Positions 53,520 to 64,000 of a stretch of DNA of 64,000 nt are shown piece by piece. Origin of the DNA: Virgisporangium aurantiacum (GTDB taxonomy: Bacteria; Actinomycetota; Actinomycetes; Mycobacteriales; Micromonosporaceae); assembly GCF_016863635.1 (NCBI RefSeq), contig NZ_BOPG01000006.1, forward strand, positions 62,001 to 126,000, read 5' to 3'. Position 1 is the stretch's first letter; each line of letters begins with the position of its first letter. The translations under genes and the position numbers were made by a program. Under the pieces are notes generated by a model. That model worked only from the letters and a program-made list of their open reading frames with translations. It searched no databases and had not been told where the DNA came from.

Positions 53520-53822
53520 GGACGGACACCGTGGCGCGCAGCCCCTCGGCGAGGGCCAGCCCGTACAACTCGTCGACCTCGTGCCGGGTCAGCGGATGCC
53601 CCTCGTACGCGGCGACCTCGTCGCGCGAGCCCGCGCGCCGGTCGTGCACGTACCACCCCGACGTGCTCTCCCGCGGCACACCCGCAGGGTCAGGTCCTCG
53701 CGGGCCTGCCAGATGCCCTGGCCGCCGGGGTGCACGTGCAACTCGTCGTGCTCGCCGAACCGCTCGACGGTCACGGTCAACTGCGGTGCCGGAGCGAAGA
53801 CCATCGCGTTCGGGGTTGACAT
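53520..53822 (-). pseudogene. PfkB-family sugar kinase remnant
   Basis: From ATG 53822 the start of a PfkB-like kinase is clear: NAMVFAPAPQLTVTVERFGE, then HPGGQGIWQAR. The frame then changes near 53695. A second frame gives ESTSGWYVHDRRAGSRDEV and DELYGLALAEGLRATVSVLSG, a later part of the same kinase. About 80 residues between them are absent, and the catalytic C-terminus is gone, replaced by the SurE remnant. It is a deletion and frameshift relic. Confidence 0.7.
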
Positions 53823-53934
53823 TCCCCAGAACTACCCGACGTAGGTGACCGTGGGCCGCCGAACAAGCGAACAACGACGCGAGTTTGCTTCGTCACCGTG
53901 AAGATCGGCCGCTGTGCCGTTAACGTCAGAGAGG

Positions 53935-55902
<1,968 letters not shown>

Positions 55903-55931
55903 TCCACTGATCAAGATGGCAGTTTAGAGCC

Positions 55932-57767
55932 ATGGGCACCGGGCAAGCGCAAAGCGTGCACAACCCGAACGAACCCCACGACCCGAACGTCGCCACCGCC
56001 CGGAACGCGGACAGTGCCGCGGCGTCCGCGGCGGCGGCCGGCGAGGGCAGCCACGTGGCGGCCGACGGAACGGTCGAGCACCCCAGCGCCGACGACTACG
56101 GGCACGCCCGGGCGTTGCCGGCCGACACCACGTGGTTCCAGCGCGCGGTGTTCTACGAGGTGCTGGTGCGCGCGTTCCACGACTCGAACGCCGACGGCTC
56201 CGGCGACCTGCAGGGCCTGATCAGCAAGCTCGACTACCTGCAGTGGCTCGGCGTCGACTGCCTCTGGCTGCCACCGTTCTACGACTCGCCCCTGCGCGAC
56301 GGCGGCTACGACATCCGGGACTACTACAAGGTGCTGCCCGAGTTCGGGACGGTCGACGACTTCGTCCAGTTGCTCGACGCGGCGCACAAGCGCGGGATCC
56401 GCGTCATCACCGACCTCGTCGTGAACCACACGTCGGACAGCCACCCGTGGTTCCAGGAGTCCCGCTCCGACCCCGACGGCCCGTACGGCGACTACTACAT
56501 GTGGAGCGACACCGACGAGCAGTACCCCGACGCGCGGATCATCTTCGTCGACACCGAGGAGTCGAACTGGACGTACGACCCCGTGCGTCGCCAGTTCTTC
56601 TGGCACCGGTTCTTCTCCCACCAGCCGGACCTGAACTACGACAACCCCAAGGTCCAGCAGGAAATGATCGACGTCATGCGGTTCTGGCTGGACCTCGGCA
56701 TCGACGGGTTCCGGCTCGACGCGGTGCCGTACCTGTTCGCGCGGGAGGGCACCAACTGCGAGAACCTGCCGGAGACGCACGCGTTCCTCAAGCAGGCGCG
56801 GAAGATCATCGACGACGAGTTCCCCGGCCGGGTGCTGCTCGCCGAGGCCAACCAGTGGCCGGCCGACGTGGTCGAGTACTTCGGTGACCCCGACGTCGGC
56901 GACGAGTGCCACATGGCGTTCCACTTCCCGCTGATGCCGCGCATCTTCATGGCCGTGCGCCGGGAGAGCCGGTTCCCGATCTCGGAGATCCTGGCCAACA
57001 CCCCGGAGATCCCGAAGAACTGCCAGTGGGGCATCTTCCTGCGCAACCACGACGAGCTGACGCTCGAGATGGTCACCGACGAAGAGCGCGACTACATGTA
57101 CGCGGAGTACGCCAAGGACCCGCGGATGCGGGCCAACGTCGGCATCCGGCGCCGGCTCGCGCCGCTGTTGGAGGGCGACCGCAACCAGATCGAACTGTTC
57201 ACCGCGCTGCTGCTCTCGCTGCCCGGTTCGCCGGTGCTGTACTACGGCGACGAGATCGCCATGGGCGACAACATCTGGCTCGGTGACCGCGACGGCGTCC
57301 GCACCCCGATGCAGTGGAGCCCCGACCGCAACGCCGGGTTCTCCCGCGCCAACCCGGGCCGGCTCTTCCTGCCCCCGATCCAGGACCACGTGTACGGCTA
57401 CCAGTCGATCAACGTCGAGGCTCAGCAGGAAAGCTCGATGTCGATCCTCAACTGGACCCGTATGATGCTCGCAATCCGCCGCCGCCACACCGCGTTCGCC
57501 GTCGGCGAGTTCCGCGAGTTGGGCGGCTCCAACCCGTCGGTCCTCGCGTTCGCGCGACAGCACGACGACGACGTCGTGATGTGCGTCAACAACCTGTCCC
57601 GCTTCCCGCAGCCGATCGAACTGAACCTGCACAACTGGAACGGCTACACGCCGATCGAGTTGTCGGGCCGGGTGCCGTTCCCCGCGATCGGCGAGCTTCC
57701 GTATCTGCTCACCATTCCCGGGCACGGGTTCTACTGGTTCCAGCTCTGCCCGCCGGAGCCCGACTGA
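55932..57767 (+). CDS. treS: Trehalose synthase (maltose alpha-D-glucosyltransferase) TreS
   Basis: A 611-residue GH13 enzyme interconverting trehalose and maltose. It has [14 protein letters not shown], nucleophile in [14 protein letters not shown], acid/base in [13 protein letters not shown] and [11 protein letters not shown]. An extra N-terminal stretch of about 60 residues, Ala/Asn/His-rich and probably disordered, precedes the conserved [18 protein letters not shown] 55932 lies 29 bp after glgE, and an internal start nearer the conserved part cannot be ruled out. It supplies maltose to the maltokinase that follows. Confidence 0.95.
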   Translation: MGTGQAQSVHNPNEPHDPNVATARNADSAAASAAAAGEGSHVAADGTVEHPSADDYGHARALPADTTWFQRAVFYEVLVRAFHDSNADGSGDLQGLISKLDYLQWLGVDCLWLPPFYDSPLRDGGYDIRDYYKVLPEFGTVDDFVQLLDAAHKRGIRVITDLVVNHTSDSHPWFQESRSDPDGPYGDYYMWSDTDEQYPDARIIFVDTEESNWTYDPVRRQFFWHRFFSHQPDLNYDNPKVQQEMIDVMRFWLDLGIDGFRLDAVPYLFAREGTNCENLPETHAFLKQARKIIDDEFPGRVLLAEANQWPADVVEYFGDPDVGDECHMAFHFPLMPRIFMAVRRESRFPISEILANTPEIPKNCQWGIFLRNHDELTLEMVTDEERDYMYAEYAKDPRMRANVGIRRRLAPLLEGDRNQIELFTALLLSLPGSPVLYYGDEIAMGDNIWLGDRDGVRTPMQWSPDRNAGFSRANPGRLFLPPIQDHVYGYQSINVEAQQESSMSILNWTRMMLAIRRRHTAFAVGEFRELGGSNPSVLAFARQHDDDVVMCVNNLSRFPQPIELNLHNWNGYTPIELSGRVPFPAIGELPYLLTIPGHGFYWFQLCPPEPD

Positions 57768-57836
57768 GCCGACGACCACCACCCCCAGCCCACTGTTCCT
57801 GGCCGACCCCCCGAGCCCCCCAGCGAGGAAACGGCG

Positions 57837-59168
57837 ATGCTTCCATTCGTAGACTGGCTCCCCCGGCAGCGCTGGTACGCGGGCCGCCACCGGCGGATCC
57901 AGGCCGTGCGGCCGGAAGCGGTCACTGCCCTGCCCGGCATGGACCACATGCTGCTCAACGTCACCTACGTCGACGGCGGCAGCGACCGCTACCAGGTGTT
58001 CGTCCGGTGGGGCGACCCGCAGCCGCCGGCCGCCGAACGGGCGACGGGAGCCCGCATCGGCGAGGCCGAAATGGAGGGCGGCACCCGCGTCGGCTTCGAC
58101 GCGCTCTACGACGAGAGCGCGGCCCGCGAGATCCTCCAACTGATCGCCGACGACAAGAGCGTGGGGACGCTGCGGTTCGCGTCCGAGCCCGGTGCGACGC
58201 TGCCCGTCGACGCGCCGGCCCGGGTCGGTGACGCCGAGCAGAGCAACACCAGCGTGGTCTTCGACAGCGCGGCGGTGATGAAGCTGTTCCGCCGCGTGCC
58301 ACCGGGCCTGAACCCCGACCTCGAGCTCAACCGGGTGCTGGCCCGGGCCGGCAGCCGGCACGTCGCGACGCTGCTCGGCGCGATCGAGAGCACCGATCCG
58401 GACGGGCAGCCGCTCACGCTCGGCATGGTGAGCGAGTACGCCCGGAACGCGGTCGAGGGCTGGGCGATGGCCGCCACCAGCGCCCGCGACCTGCTCAACG
58501 ACCTCGACAAGCACGCCGACGAGGTGGGCGGCGACCTGGCCGGTGAGTCGTTCCGCCTCGGCGAGGCGGTCGCGACCGTGCACCGCACGCTCGCCGGCGA
58601 ACTGGGCGTCACCACCGGCCGGATCTCCGTCGACGCGATGTGCGACCGGCTCGCCGAGGCCGTGAAGACCGTCCCCGAGCTCGCGCCGTACACCGACCGG
58701 GCCGAGGCGGCCCTGCGCGCGGCCGGCGACGTCGAGATCGACCTGCAGCGCGTGCACGGCGACCTGCACCTGGGCCAGGTGCTCCGCACACCGGCCGGCT
58801 GGTTGCTGATCGACTTCGAGGGCGAGCCGGGGCAACCGGTCGAGGAGCGGCGGCGGCCCGACTCGCCGCTGCGCGACGTCGCCGCCATGCTGCGCTCGTA
58901 CGAGTACGCCGCCTACCAGGTGCTGGTGGGTCGCGAGGACGGCGACGACGAGAAGCTGAACGAGCGCGCCCGCGAGTGGATCGACCGCAACCAGAACGCG
59001 TTCTGCGAGGGATATGCCGCCGTAACCGGGTACGACCCGCGCGAACGGGGTATGGCGCTACGCGCCTACGAACTCGACAAGGCGCTGTACGAGGTGGCCT
59101 ACGAGGCGAAGTTCCGGCCGGCGTGGATGCGGATCCCCCTGAAATCGGTCGATCGGCTGCTCCGCTAG
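57837..59168 (+). CDS. mak: Maltokinase (Mak/Pep2)
   Basis: A 443-residue aminoglycoside-phosphotransferase-fold kinase making maltose-1-phosphate. The N-terminal cap has [18 protein letters not shown]. The catalytic loop is [12 protein letters not shown] and the metal site is [18 protein letters not shown]. The protein is free-standing, not fused to TreS as in some actinobacteria. AGGAAA precedes ATG 57837. It links treS to glgE. Confidence 0.94.
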   Translation: MLPFVDWLPRQRWYAGRHRRIQAVRPEAVTALPGMDHMLLNVTYVDGGSDRYQVFVRWGDPQPPAAERATGARIGEAEMEGGTRVGFDALYDESAAREILQLIADDKSVGTLRFASEPGATLPVDAPARVGDAEQSNTSVVFDSAAVMKLFRRVPPGLNPDLELNRVLARAGSRHVATLLGAIESTDPDGQPLTLGMVSEYARNAVEGWAMAATSARDLLNDLDKHADEVGGDLAGESFRLGEAVATVHRTLAGELGVTTGRISVDAMCDRLAEAVKTVPELAPYTDRAEAALRAAGDVEIDLQRVHGDLHLGQVLRTPAGWLLIDFEGEPGQPVEERRRPDSPLRDVAAMLRSYEYAAYQVLVGREDGDDEKLNERAREWIDRNQNAFCEGYAAVTGYDPRERGMALRAYELDKALYEVAYEAKFRPAWMRIPLKSVDRLLR

Positions 59169-59200
59169 CGTTTCCGCGTAAGGCCCCTGGGAAGGACTTC

Positions 59201-61309
59201 ATGATGGACGCTCTCGTCGCGGGCAACACGCACGACCCGCACGCGGTACTCGGCGCGCACCCGTCCGGTGGCAACACCGTCATCCGCACGCTGCGCCGCG
59301 GCGCCGCCGACGTCTCGGTCGTCCTCGGCCGGGAGGACCGGCACCCGATGAAGCGGATCCACGACGAGGGCGTCTTCGAGGCGGTCGTGCCGGGAACGGT
59401 GCTCGACTACCGGCTCGAAGTCGACGGCGTCGAGGCCGACGACCCGTACCGGCACGCGCCGACGGTCGGCGAACTCGATCTGCACCTCATCCGTGAGGGT
59501 CGGCACGAGGGCCTCTGGAAGGTCCTCGGTTCCCAGCTCCGCGACGGCGGCGCGAGCTTCGCCGTGTGGGCGCCGAACGCCCGCGGCGTGCGGCTGATCG
59601 GTGATTTCGCCGGTTGGGGACCGCATGAGGGCTGGCCGATGCGGTCGCTCGGCGCCAGTGGCGTGTGGGAACTGTTCGTACCCGGGGTGCAGGAGTGGCA
59701 GCGGTACAAGTACCGCGTCCTCGGCCCCGACGGCGTGTGGCGGGAGAAGGCCGACCCGTACGCGCAGCACACCGAGGTACCGCCGCAGACCGCGTCGATG
59801 GTGTTCCGCTCGGGCTACCAATGGAACGACGCCGACTGGATGCGGCGGCGCGCCGAGACGTCGGCCCACCAGGAACCGATGAGCGTCTACGAGGTGCACC
59901 TGGGCTCGTGGCGGCCCGGACTGTCCTATGTGGAGCTCGCCGAGCAGCTCACCGAGTACGTGGTGGCGATGGGCTTCACCCACGTCGAGCTGATGCCGGT
60001 GATGGAGCACCCGTTCGGCGGCTCGTGGGGCTACCAGGTCACCGGCTACTACGCGCCGACGTCGCGGTTCGGTACGCCCGACGACTTCCGGTACCTGGTC
60101 GACAGGCTGCACCAGGCCGGCATCGGCGTGATCCTGGACTGGGTTCCGGCGCACTTCCCGAAGGACGAGTTCGCGCTGGCCCGGTTCGACGGCACGCCGC
60201 TGTACGAGCACGGCGACTGGCGGCTGGGCGAGCACCCCGACTGGGGCACGTACGTCTTCGACTACGGCCGGCCGGAGGTCCGCAACTTCCTGGTCGCGAA
60301 CGCGCTCTTCTGGTGCGAGGAGTTCCACGCCGACGGGCTACGCGTCGACGCCGTCGCGAGCATGCTCTACCTCGACTACTCCCGTAAGGACGGCGAGTGG
60401 GCCCCGAACAAGCACGGCGGCCGCGAGAACCTCGACGCGATCTCGTTCCTGCAGGAGATGAACGCGACGGTCTACAAGCACCACCCCGGCGTGGTGACGA
60501 TCGCCGAGGAGTCCACCAGCTGGTCCGGCGTCACCCGGGCCACCTACCTCGACGGGCTCGGCTTCGGCTTCAAGTGGAACATGGGCTGGATGCACGACTC
60601 GCTCCTGTACATGTCCAAGGACCCGGTGCACCGCCAATGGCACCACCACCAGATGACGTTCTCGCTGGTGTACGCGTGGAGCGAGAACTTCGTCCTGCCG
60701 ATCAGCCACGACGAGGTCGTGCACGGCAAGGGGTCGCTGGCCGGCAAGATGCCCGGCGACAAGTGGCGCAAGCTCGCCCAGGTGCGGGCGCTGCTGGGGT
60801 TCATGTGGGCGCACCCCGGTAAGCAGTTGCTGTTCATGGGCTGCGAGCTGGCCGACTTCCAGGAGTGGAGCGAGTCGCGCGGGCTCGACTGGGATCTGCT
60901 CGGCGACCCGCAGCACGCCGGCGTGCACCGGCTGCTGGCCGACCTCAACGCCGTCTACAAGGCGACGCCGGCGCTGTGGACCCAGGACACCACGCCGGCC
61001 GGCTTCCGCTGGCTGAGTGCCGAGGACTCGGCGAACAACACGTTCTCGTTCCTGCGCATCGCCCCGAACGGCGAGCAGGTGGCGTGCGTGGTGAACTTCA
61101 GCGCCCTGCCGCACGAGAACTACCGCATCGGCCTCCCGAAGGCCGGCACCTGGCTGGAGATCGTCAACACCGACGCGGAGCTGTACGGCGGCTCCGGCGT
61201 CGGCAACCTGGGCCGGGTGACCACCGAGGACCAGCAGTGGCACGGCCAGCCCGTTTCCGTCGCGTTGCGGGTCCCGCCCCTGGGCGCGCTCTGGCTGAAA
61301 CCGGAGTAG
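59201..61309 (+). CDS. glgB: 1,4-alpha-glucan branching enzyme GlgB
   Basis: A 702-residue GH13_9 enzyme. The CBM48 module lies near 100-190 ([20 protein letters not shown]). The barrel follows with [20 protein letters not shown], nucleophile in [18 protein letters not shown], acid/base in [10 protein letters not shown] and [19 protein letters not shown] beta-sandwich C-domain ends the protein. AAGGA stands before ATG 59201; the next codon is also ATG. It introduces alpha-1,6 branches into the GlgE product. Confidence 0.96.
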   Translation: MMDALVAGNTHDPHAVLGAHPSGGNTVIRTLRRGAADVSVVLGREDRHPMKRIHDEGVFEAVVPGTVLDYRLEVDGVEADDPYRHAPTVGELDLHLIREGRHEGLWKVLGSQLRDGGASFAVWAPNARGVRLIGDFAGWGPHEGWPMRSLGASGVWELFVPGVQEWQRYKYRVLGPDGVWREKADPYAQHTEVPPQTASMVFRSGYQWNDADWMRRRAETSAHQEPMSVYEVHLGSWRPGLSYVELAEQLTEYVVAMGFTHVELMPVMEHPFGGSWGYQVTGYYAPTSRFGTPDDFRYLVDRLHQAGIGVILDWVPAHFPKDEFALARFDGTPLYEHGDWRLGEHPDWGTYVFDYGRPEVRNFLVANALFWCEEFHADGLRVDAVASMLYLDYSRKDGEWAPNKHGGRENLDAISFLQEMNATVYKHHPGVVTIAEESTSWSGVTRATYLDGLGFGFKWNMGWMHDSLLYMSKDPVHRQWHHHQMTFSLVYAWSENFVLPISHDEVVHGKGSLAGKMPGDKWRKLAQVRALLGFMWAHPGKQLLFMGCELADFQEWSESRGLDWDLLGDPQHAGVHRLLADLNAVYKATPALWTQDTTPAGFRWLSAEDSANNTFSFLRIAPNGEQVACVVNFSALPHENYRIGLPKAGTWLEIVNTDAELYGGSGVGNLGRVTTEDQQWHGQPVSVALRVPPLGALWLKPE

Positions 61310-61384
61310 AGCCAGGTCGGTGCCGCATCGGTGCCAACGGGGTCTCTCCCTTGGGAGACGGCCGGGGGCTCCGATTCCGGTGGC

Positions 61385-61879
61385 ATGACCAACCTCCTCC
61401 GGCGCGCCGCCGCCCTCGCTGCGATGTCCACGGCTCTCGTTGGCGGTGCCCTCATCGGCGCCGGCCCGGCGTCCGCCGCCACCGCCCCGAGCACCGACGC
61501 CACCTTCGAGGCGAGGGTCGTCAAGCTCACCAACGACAACCGGGTGAAGAACGGCTGCGCGGCCGTCCGCGTCGAGGTCAAGCTGACCACGGCGGCCCGC
61601 ACGCACAGCGCCGACATGGTGACGAAGAACTACTTCAGCCACACTTCCACCGACGGACGCACGTTCCTCGTGCGCGCCAAGAGCGCCGGCTACACCGGTG
61701 CGATCGGCGAGAACATCGCGTGGGGCTACCGCACCCCCGAGCAGGTCGTCACCGCGTGGATGAACAGCGCCGGGCACCGGGCCAACATCCTGAACTGCAA
61801 GGCCAAGGCGGTCGGCGTCGGCCTCGCCAAGAAGACCGACGGCACCCCGTACTGGACCCAGGTCTTCGGTTCCGTCTGA
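61385..61879 (+). CDS. Secreted CAP/SCP-domain protein
   Basis: A 164-residue protein with a Sec signal peptide (hydrophobic core about 8-25, cleavage near PASAA-TAP) and a CAP domain with VVKLTNDNRVKNGCAAVRVE, THSADMVTKNYFSHTSTDG, YTGAIGENIAWGYRTPEQVV and NSAGHRANILNCKAKAVGVG. CAP proteins bind lipids or act at the wall; their enzyme activity is uncertain. Two cysteines may form a disulphide. It starts 75 bp after glgB. Confidence 0.88.
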   Translation: MTNLLRRAAALAAMSTALVGGALIGAGPASAATAPSTDATFEARVVKLTNDNRVKNGCAAVRVEVKLTTAARTHSADMVTKNYFSHTSTDGRTFLVRAKSAGYTGAIGENIAWGYRTPEQVVTAWMNSAGHRANILNCKAKAVGVGLAKKTDGTPYWTQVFGSV

Positions 61880-61897
61880 GTCGTCCGTTCCGAGTTC

Positions 61898-61936
61898 CCG
61901 AACCGTACGTCCGCGATCAGCGGACGTACGGTTCGG
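61898..61936. terminator. Bidirectional terminator between convergent genes
   Basis: Perfect 17-bp stem (61898-61914 with 61920-61936) and a 5-nt loop. The right arm also encodes the last four codons of the minus-strand gene, whose stop lies in the loop. It is followed by CGTTT on the plus side. Free energy must be very favourable. Confidence 0.75.
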
Positions 61937-62366
61937 CGTTTATGCAGGCCGTGACGCCGGCGACGGGTTGGACCGGCCCGACCGGCACCGACAGCGCCCG
62001 TTCCAGGTCGGCGTAGTGCCGCACGCAGGCCCGGATGGCGGCGGCCGCCGCCGGGCTCAACGCCATGGACTCCGCGCGGGCAAGCCGGTCGCGCTGGGCC
62101 CGCACCACCGCGAGTTCCGCGGCGACGGCGGCGGCCCGTTGCGCCGACCGGGCCGTCTGGGTCCGCAGGTGGCGGCGGTCCTCGTCGTGCGCGGACCGCT
62201 CCCGCACGAACAGCGTCCCGAAGATCGCCGTGGCCAGGAGCAGCACCGCCGTGACGGTGGGCAGCACCCGCACCCCGCCGCGCCGGGCCGGCGGCCGGAC
62301 GACCCTGGCCGCGACCACCTCCCCGTCGATGACGTTGCGGTCGCCCGCCTTCAACTCCGGAGTCAC
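61917..62366 (-). CDS. Single-pass membrane protein of unknown function
   Basis: A 149-residue protein from GTG 62366. A cytoplasmic N-terminus with basic residues (ARVVRPPARRGGVRVL) precedes a transmembrane helix at about 35-55, then a coiled coil (about 60-100, AQRAAAVAAELAVVRAQRDR) and a short C-terminal part with two cysteines. No family is recognised. It lies 22 bp after the protease gene on the same strand, so it may be cotranscribed. Confidence 0.6.
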   Translation of the reverse strand: MTPELKAGDRNVIDGEVVAARVVRPPARRGGVRVLPTVTAVLLLATAIFGTLFVRERSAHDEDRRHLRTQTARSAQRAAAVAAELAVVRAQRDRLARAESMALSPAAAAAIRACVRHYADLERALSVPVGPVQPVAGVTACINAEPYVR

Positions 62367-62388
62367 GACCGGGCCTCGCTCCGCGAGG

Positions 62389-64000
62389 TCACGAGACTCT
62401 CACCTTCGACGTCACCGTCGTCACCCCCGGCACCTGCGGGCTGTCCATCCGGGTCGACACCGTGCCGTCGCCGGCCGTGGCACCGCGCACCGTCACCGAG
62501 TACGTCACCGATCCGCCCGGCACCGGCTTCGACGTGGTGACCAGCAGGTCGCCGGTCGGCAGCGTGCCCGTCGGCAACTGCTCGCCACCGGACCCGTTCA
62601 CGTTCTCCGCGCCCACCAGGAACGGCTTGCCCGGGTCGGTCGGCATGTTGTCGGCCGGGTAGGCGAACCCGATCTCCTCGCTCCCGAGCCGCAACCAGGC
62701 CTGGAAGACGCGCTGGCTGGTGGTGCCGTACACGTTGACCCGCCATTCCACCGCCAGCCACGAACTGCCGTCGGCCGCCGTCAGCACGCCGGCCAGCACG
62801 CCCGGTGCGCCGGTGCCGTCGAGGTCGGTCCAGAACGGCGCGAGGACGTTGTTCGGCCGCGCCGGGTTGGGCAACTGGCCCAGTTCGCAGCACACCACGT
62901 CGCGCTCGTCGCCGCCGCCGAGGATCAGGTAGCCGTTCGACGTGATGCCGACCCGGCGATGCTCCTGCCCGCCGTACAGGGTGGGCGTGGGCAGGTCGTA
63001 GTTGACGATCTCCTCGTCACCGATCGCGTCGGCACCGATCCCGAAGCTGTCCAGCGGCTGGTACCCGAAGATCTGCCCGGGCTCCACCGACGGCGTGCCC
63101 GGCACCATCCCGGCCAGCGCCGCCTGCCGCACCTCGACCGCGTGCGGGTCGACGATCATCGCGCCGTTGGCGCTGTCCGCGGTGAGGTTGTTCGACAACG
63201 TCGTGGTCAGGTCCACGGTGGCCGGCTCGTACGTCGTGTTCGTCGCGCTCACCGTGCACAGGCTGGTCGCGCTCACCGCCACCGTGTCGGGGTTGCAGAC
63301 GCTGGTCACCGACACCGGCCCCGCCTTGGGCACGAACGCCACCGGCAGGTGCAGGTCCGGCCCGTCGGCCGCGGTCGCCGGTGCCAGCGCCACGGTGCCG
63401 AAGAACTGCTTCGTCGGTGCCTCCGACCGGATGCTGATCGACAGTTCGGCGCTGCGGCCGGGCAGCACGGTCAGCGTTGCCGGCAGCACGGTCAGGGTCG
63501 CTCCGGCCGTGGTGGTCGCGCTGGTCCGGTAGGTCACGGTCCGCCCGGTGACGTTGGTCGCGGTCCGCACGGTGGTCACCCGCCCGGGCATGACGGGCGC
63601 GTTCACGGACGGAAGATTCAGGTGGACGGCGTTGACGTCGTCGCCCGCCATCGCGGTGAGCCGGGCCGCCGTCTCGTCGAACACCAGCCCGGCCGTGTCG
63701 GCCCGGTCGAGGCGGATCCGGCCGGCACCCATGTCGAACGCGTCGGCGGGCGTCTTCAGGTCCTCCTTGACCACCTCGGCGGTCGCCGTGGTCATCAGCG
63801 CCGACCGGATCCGTCCCGGGCTCCAGTCCGGATGCCGGGCCTTGAGCCAGGCGGCACCGCCGGCGACGTGCGGCGACGACATCGACGTGCCCGCGATCGC
63901 CTGGAACCGCTCGCCCGGCGGGCCCTCCGCCGGCGACTCCGGGGTCGGCGTGTGCCCGGCGAGGATCTGCACGCCGGGCGCGGTGACGTCGGGCTTGATG
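62389..64000 (-). CDS. Subtilisin-like (S8) protease, N-terminus outside the window
   Basis: At least 537 residues of a secreted subtilase. At the window edge the frame reads IKPDVTAPGVQILAGHTPTP, then the catalytic serine box GTSMSSPHVAGGAAWLK and WSPGRIRSALMTTA. The Asp and His of the triad must lie beyond position 64000. After the catalytic domain come beta-sandwich regions like those following vacuolar-type subtilases (AVHLNLPSVNAPVMPGRVTT) and a further beta-rich module with several cysteines, including VVCCELGQLPNP. Probably extracellular. Confidence 0.88.
   Translation of the reverse strand, partial: IKPDVTAPGVQILAGHTPTPESPAEGPPGERFQAIAGTSMSSPHVAGGAAWLKARHPDWSPGRIRSALMTTATAEVVKEDLKTPADAFDMGAGRIRLDRADTAGLVFDETAARLTAMAGDDVNAVHLNLPSVNAPVMPGRVTTVRTATNVTGRTVTYRTSATTTAGATLTVLPATLTVLPGRSAELSISIRSEAPTKQFFGTVALAPATAADGPDLHLPVAFVPKAGPVSVTSVCNPDTVAVSATSLCTVSATNTTYEPATVDLTTTLSNNLTADSANGAMIVDPHAVEVRQAALAGMVPGTPSVEPGQIFGYQPLDSFGIGADAIGDEEIVNYDLPTPTLYGGQEHRRVGITSNGYLILGGGDERDVVCCELGQLPNPARPNNVLAPFWTDLDGTGAPGVLAGVLTAADGSSWLAVEWRVNVYGTTSQRVFQAWLRLGSEEIGFAYPADNMPTDPGKPFLVGAENVNGSGGEQLPTGTLPTGDLLVTTSKPVPGGSVTYSVTVRGATAGDGTVSTRMDSPQVPGVTTVTSKVRVS

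Noticed and set aside
61310..61384. Possible riboswitch (c-di-AMP type) before the CAP-domain gene
   Set aside because: Some G-rich and repeated TCGGTGCC sequence is present, but the conserved ydaO motif segments cannot be found and the space is too short.

Overview
The window is 64 kb of very GC-rich DNA with strong GC bias at third codon positions, dense gene packing, many four-base start/stop overlaps and frequent GTG starts. An AfsR-type SARP regulator, an anti-sigma factor with a mycothiol-dependent isomerase-like domain, a complete GlgE pathway and many Ala-rich proteins all point to an actinomycete. A chemotaxis operon lying back to back with a complete type IV pilus (T4P) cluster suggests a motile or zoospore-forming group such as Micromonosporaceae (Actinoplanes-like) or Cryptosporangium. 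This placement is an inference; no rRNA or other taxonomic marker is present.

Layout. 1-2426 (minus): TetR regulator, MFS exporter and a PAP2 phosphatase cut by the window edge, divergent from a small ABM-like protein (2509-2892). 2991-7827 (plus): AfsR-like regulator, then an anti-sigma/ECF sigma pair. 7829-9808 (minus): a small Ala-rich protein and a MuiA-like protein. 9820-9984: a 165-bp hairpin element resembling a MITE. 9988-18622 (minus): chemotaxis operon cheW-cheR-cheD-cheB-mcp-cheY-STAS-cheA-mcp. 18788-31894 (plus): two membrane-anchored Ala/Pro-rich proteins, then pilB, pilT, pilC, pilA, pilD, pilM, pilN, pilO and three minor prepilin-like genes, one with Ig-like domains and the last with two ricin-type beta-trefoils. 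31895-34192 (minus): Ser/Thr kinase with a propeller-like C-terminus. 34283-39129: MDR dehydrogenase, thiolase (pcaF-like) and a large LuxR regulator. 39172-45954 (minus): a tightly overlapping protocatechuate operon pcaI-pcaJ-pcaH-pcaG-pcaBD (fused)-pcaC-IclR regulator-TIM-barrel enzyme. 46146-51799 (plus): two small membrane proteins, an NmrA-like reductase, a SanA-like protein, and a PadR/ABC transporter operon. 51786-53822 (minus): two unknown proteins and a composite SurE/PfkB pseudogene. 53935-61309 (plus): glgE-treS-mak-glgB. 61385-64000: a secreted CAP-domain protein, a small membrane protein and a truncated subtilisin-like protease.

How the parts fit. The chemosensory operon has receptors, kinase, CheY, adaptation enzymes (CheR, CheB, CheD) and a STAS protein but no flagellar genes nearby, and it diverges from the T4P cluster. 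The simplest reading is a sensory system steering or timing pilus function, with lectin- and Ig-bearing minor pilins possibly giving the fibre a carbohydrate-binding tip. The pca operon converts protocatechuate to 3-oxoadipyl-CoA, with pcaF 5.6 kb away for the final thiolysis. Its last gene looks like a 3-dehydroshikimate dehydratase-type enzyme that could supply protocatechuate from quinate or shikimate. The glg cluster turns trehalose, through maltose and maltose-1-phosphate, into branched alpha-glucan.

No tRNA, rRNA, CRISPR array, insertion sequence with transposase, or replication origin was seen. The only stretch longer than 300 bases without an intact gene is 53028-53934, which holds the pseudogene remnants.
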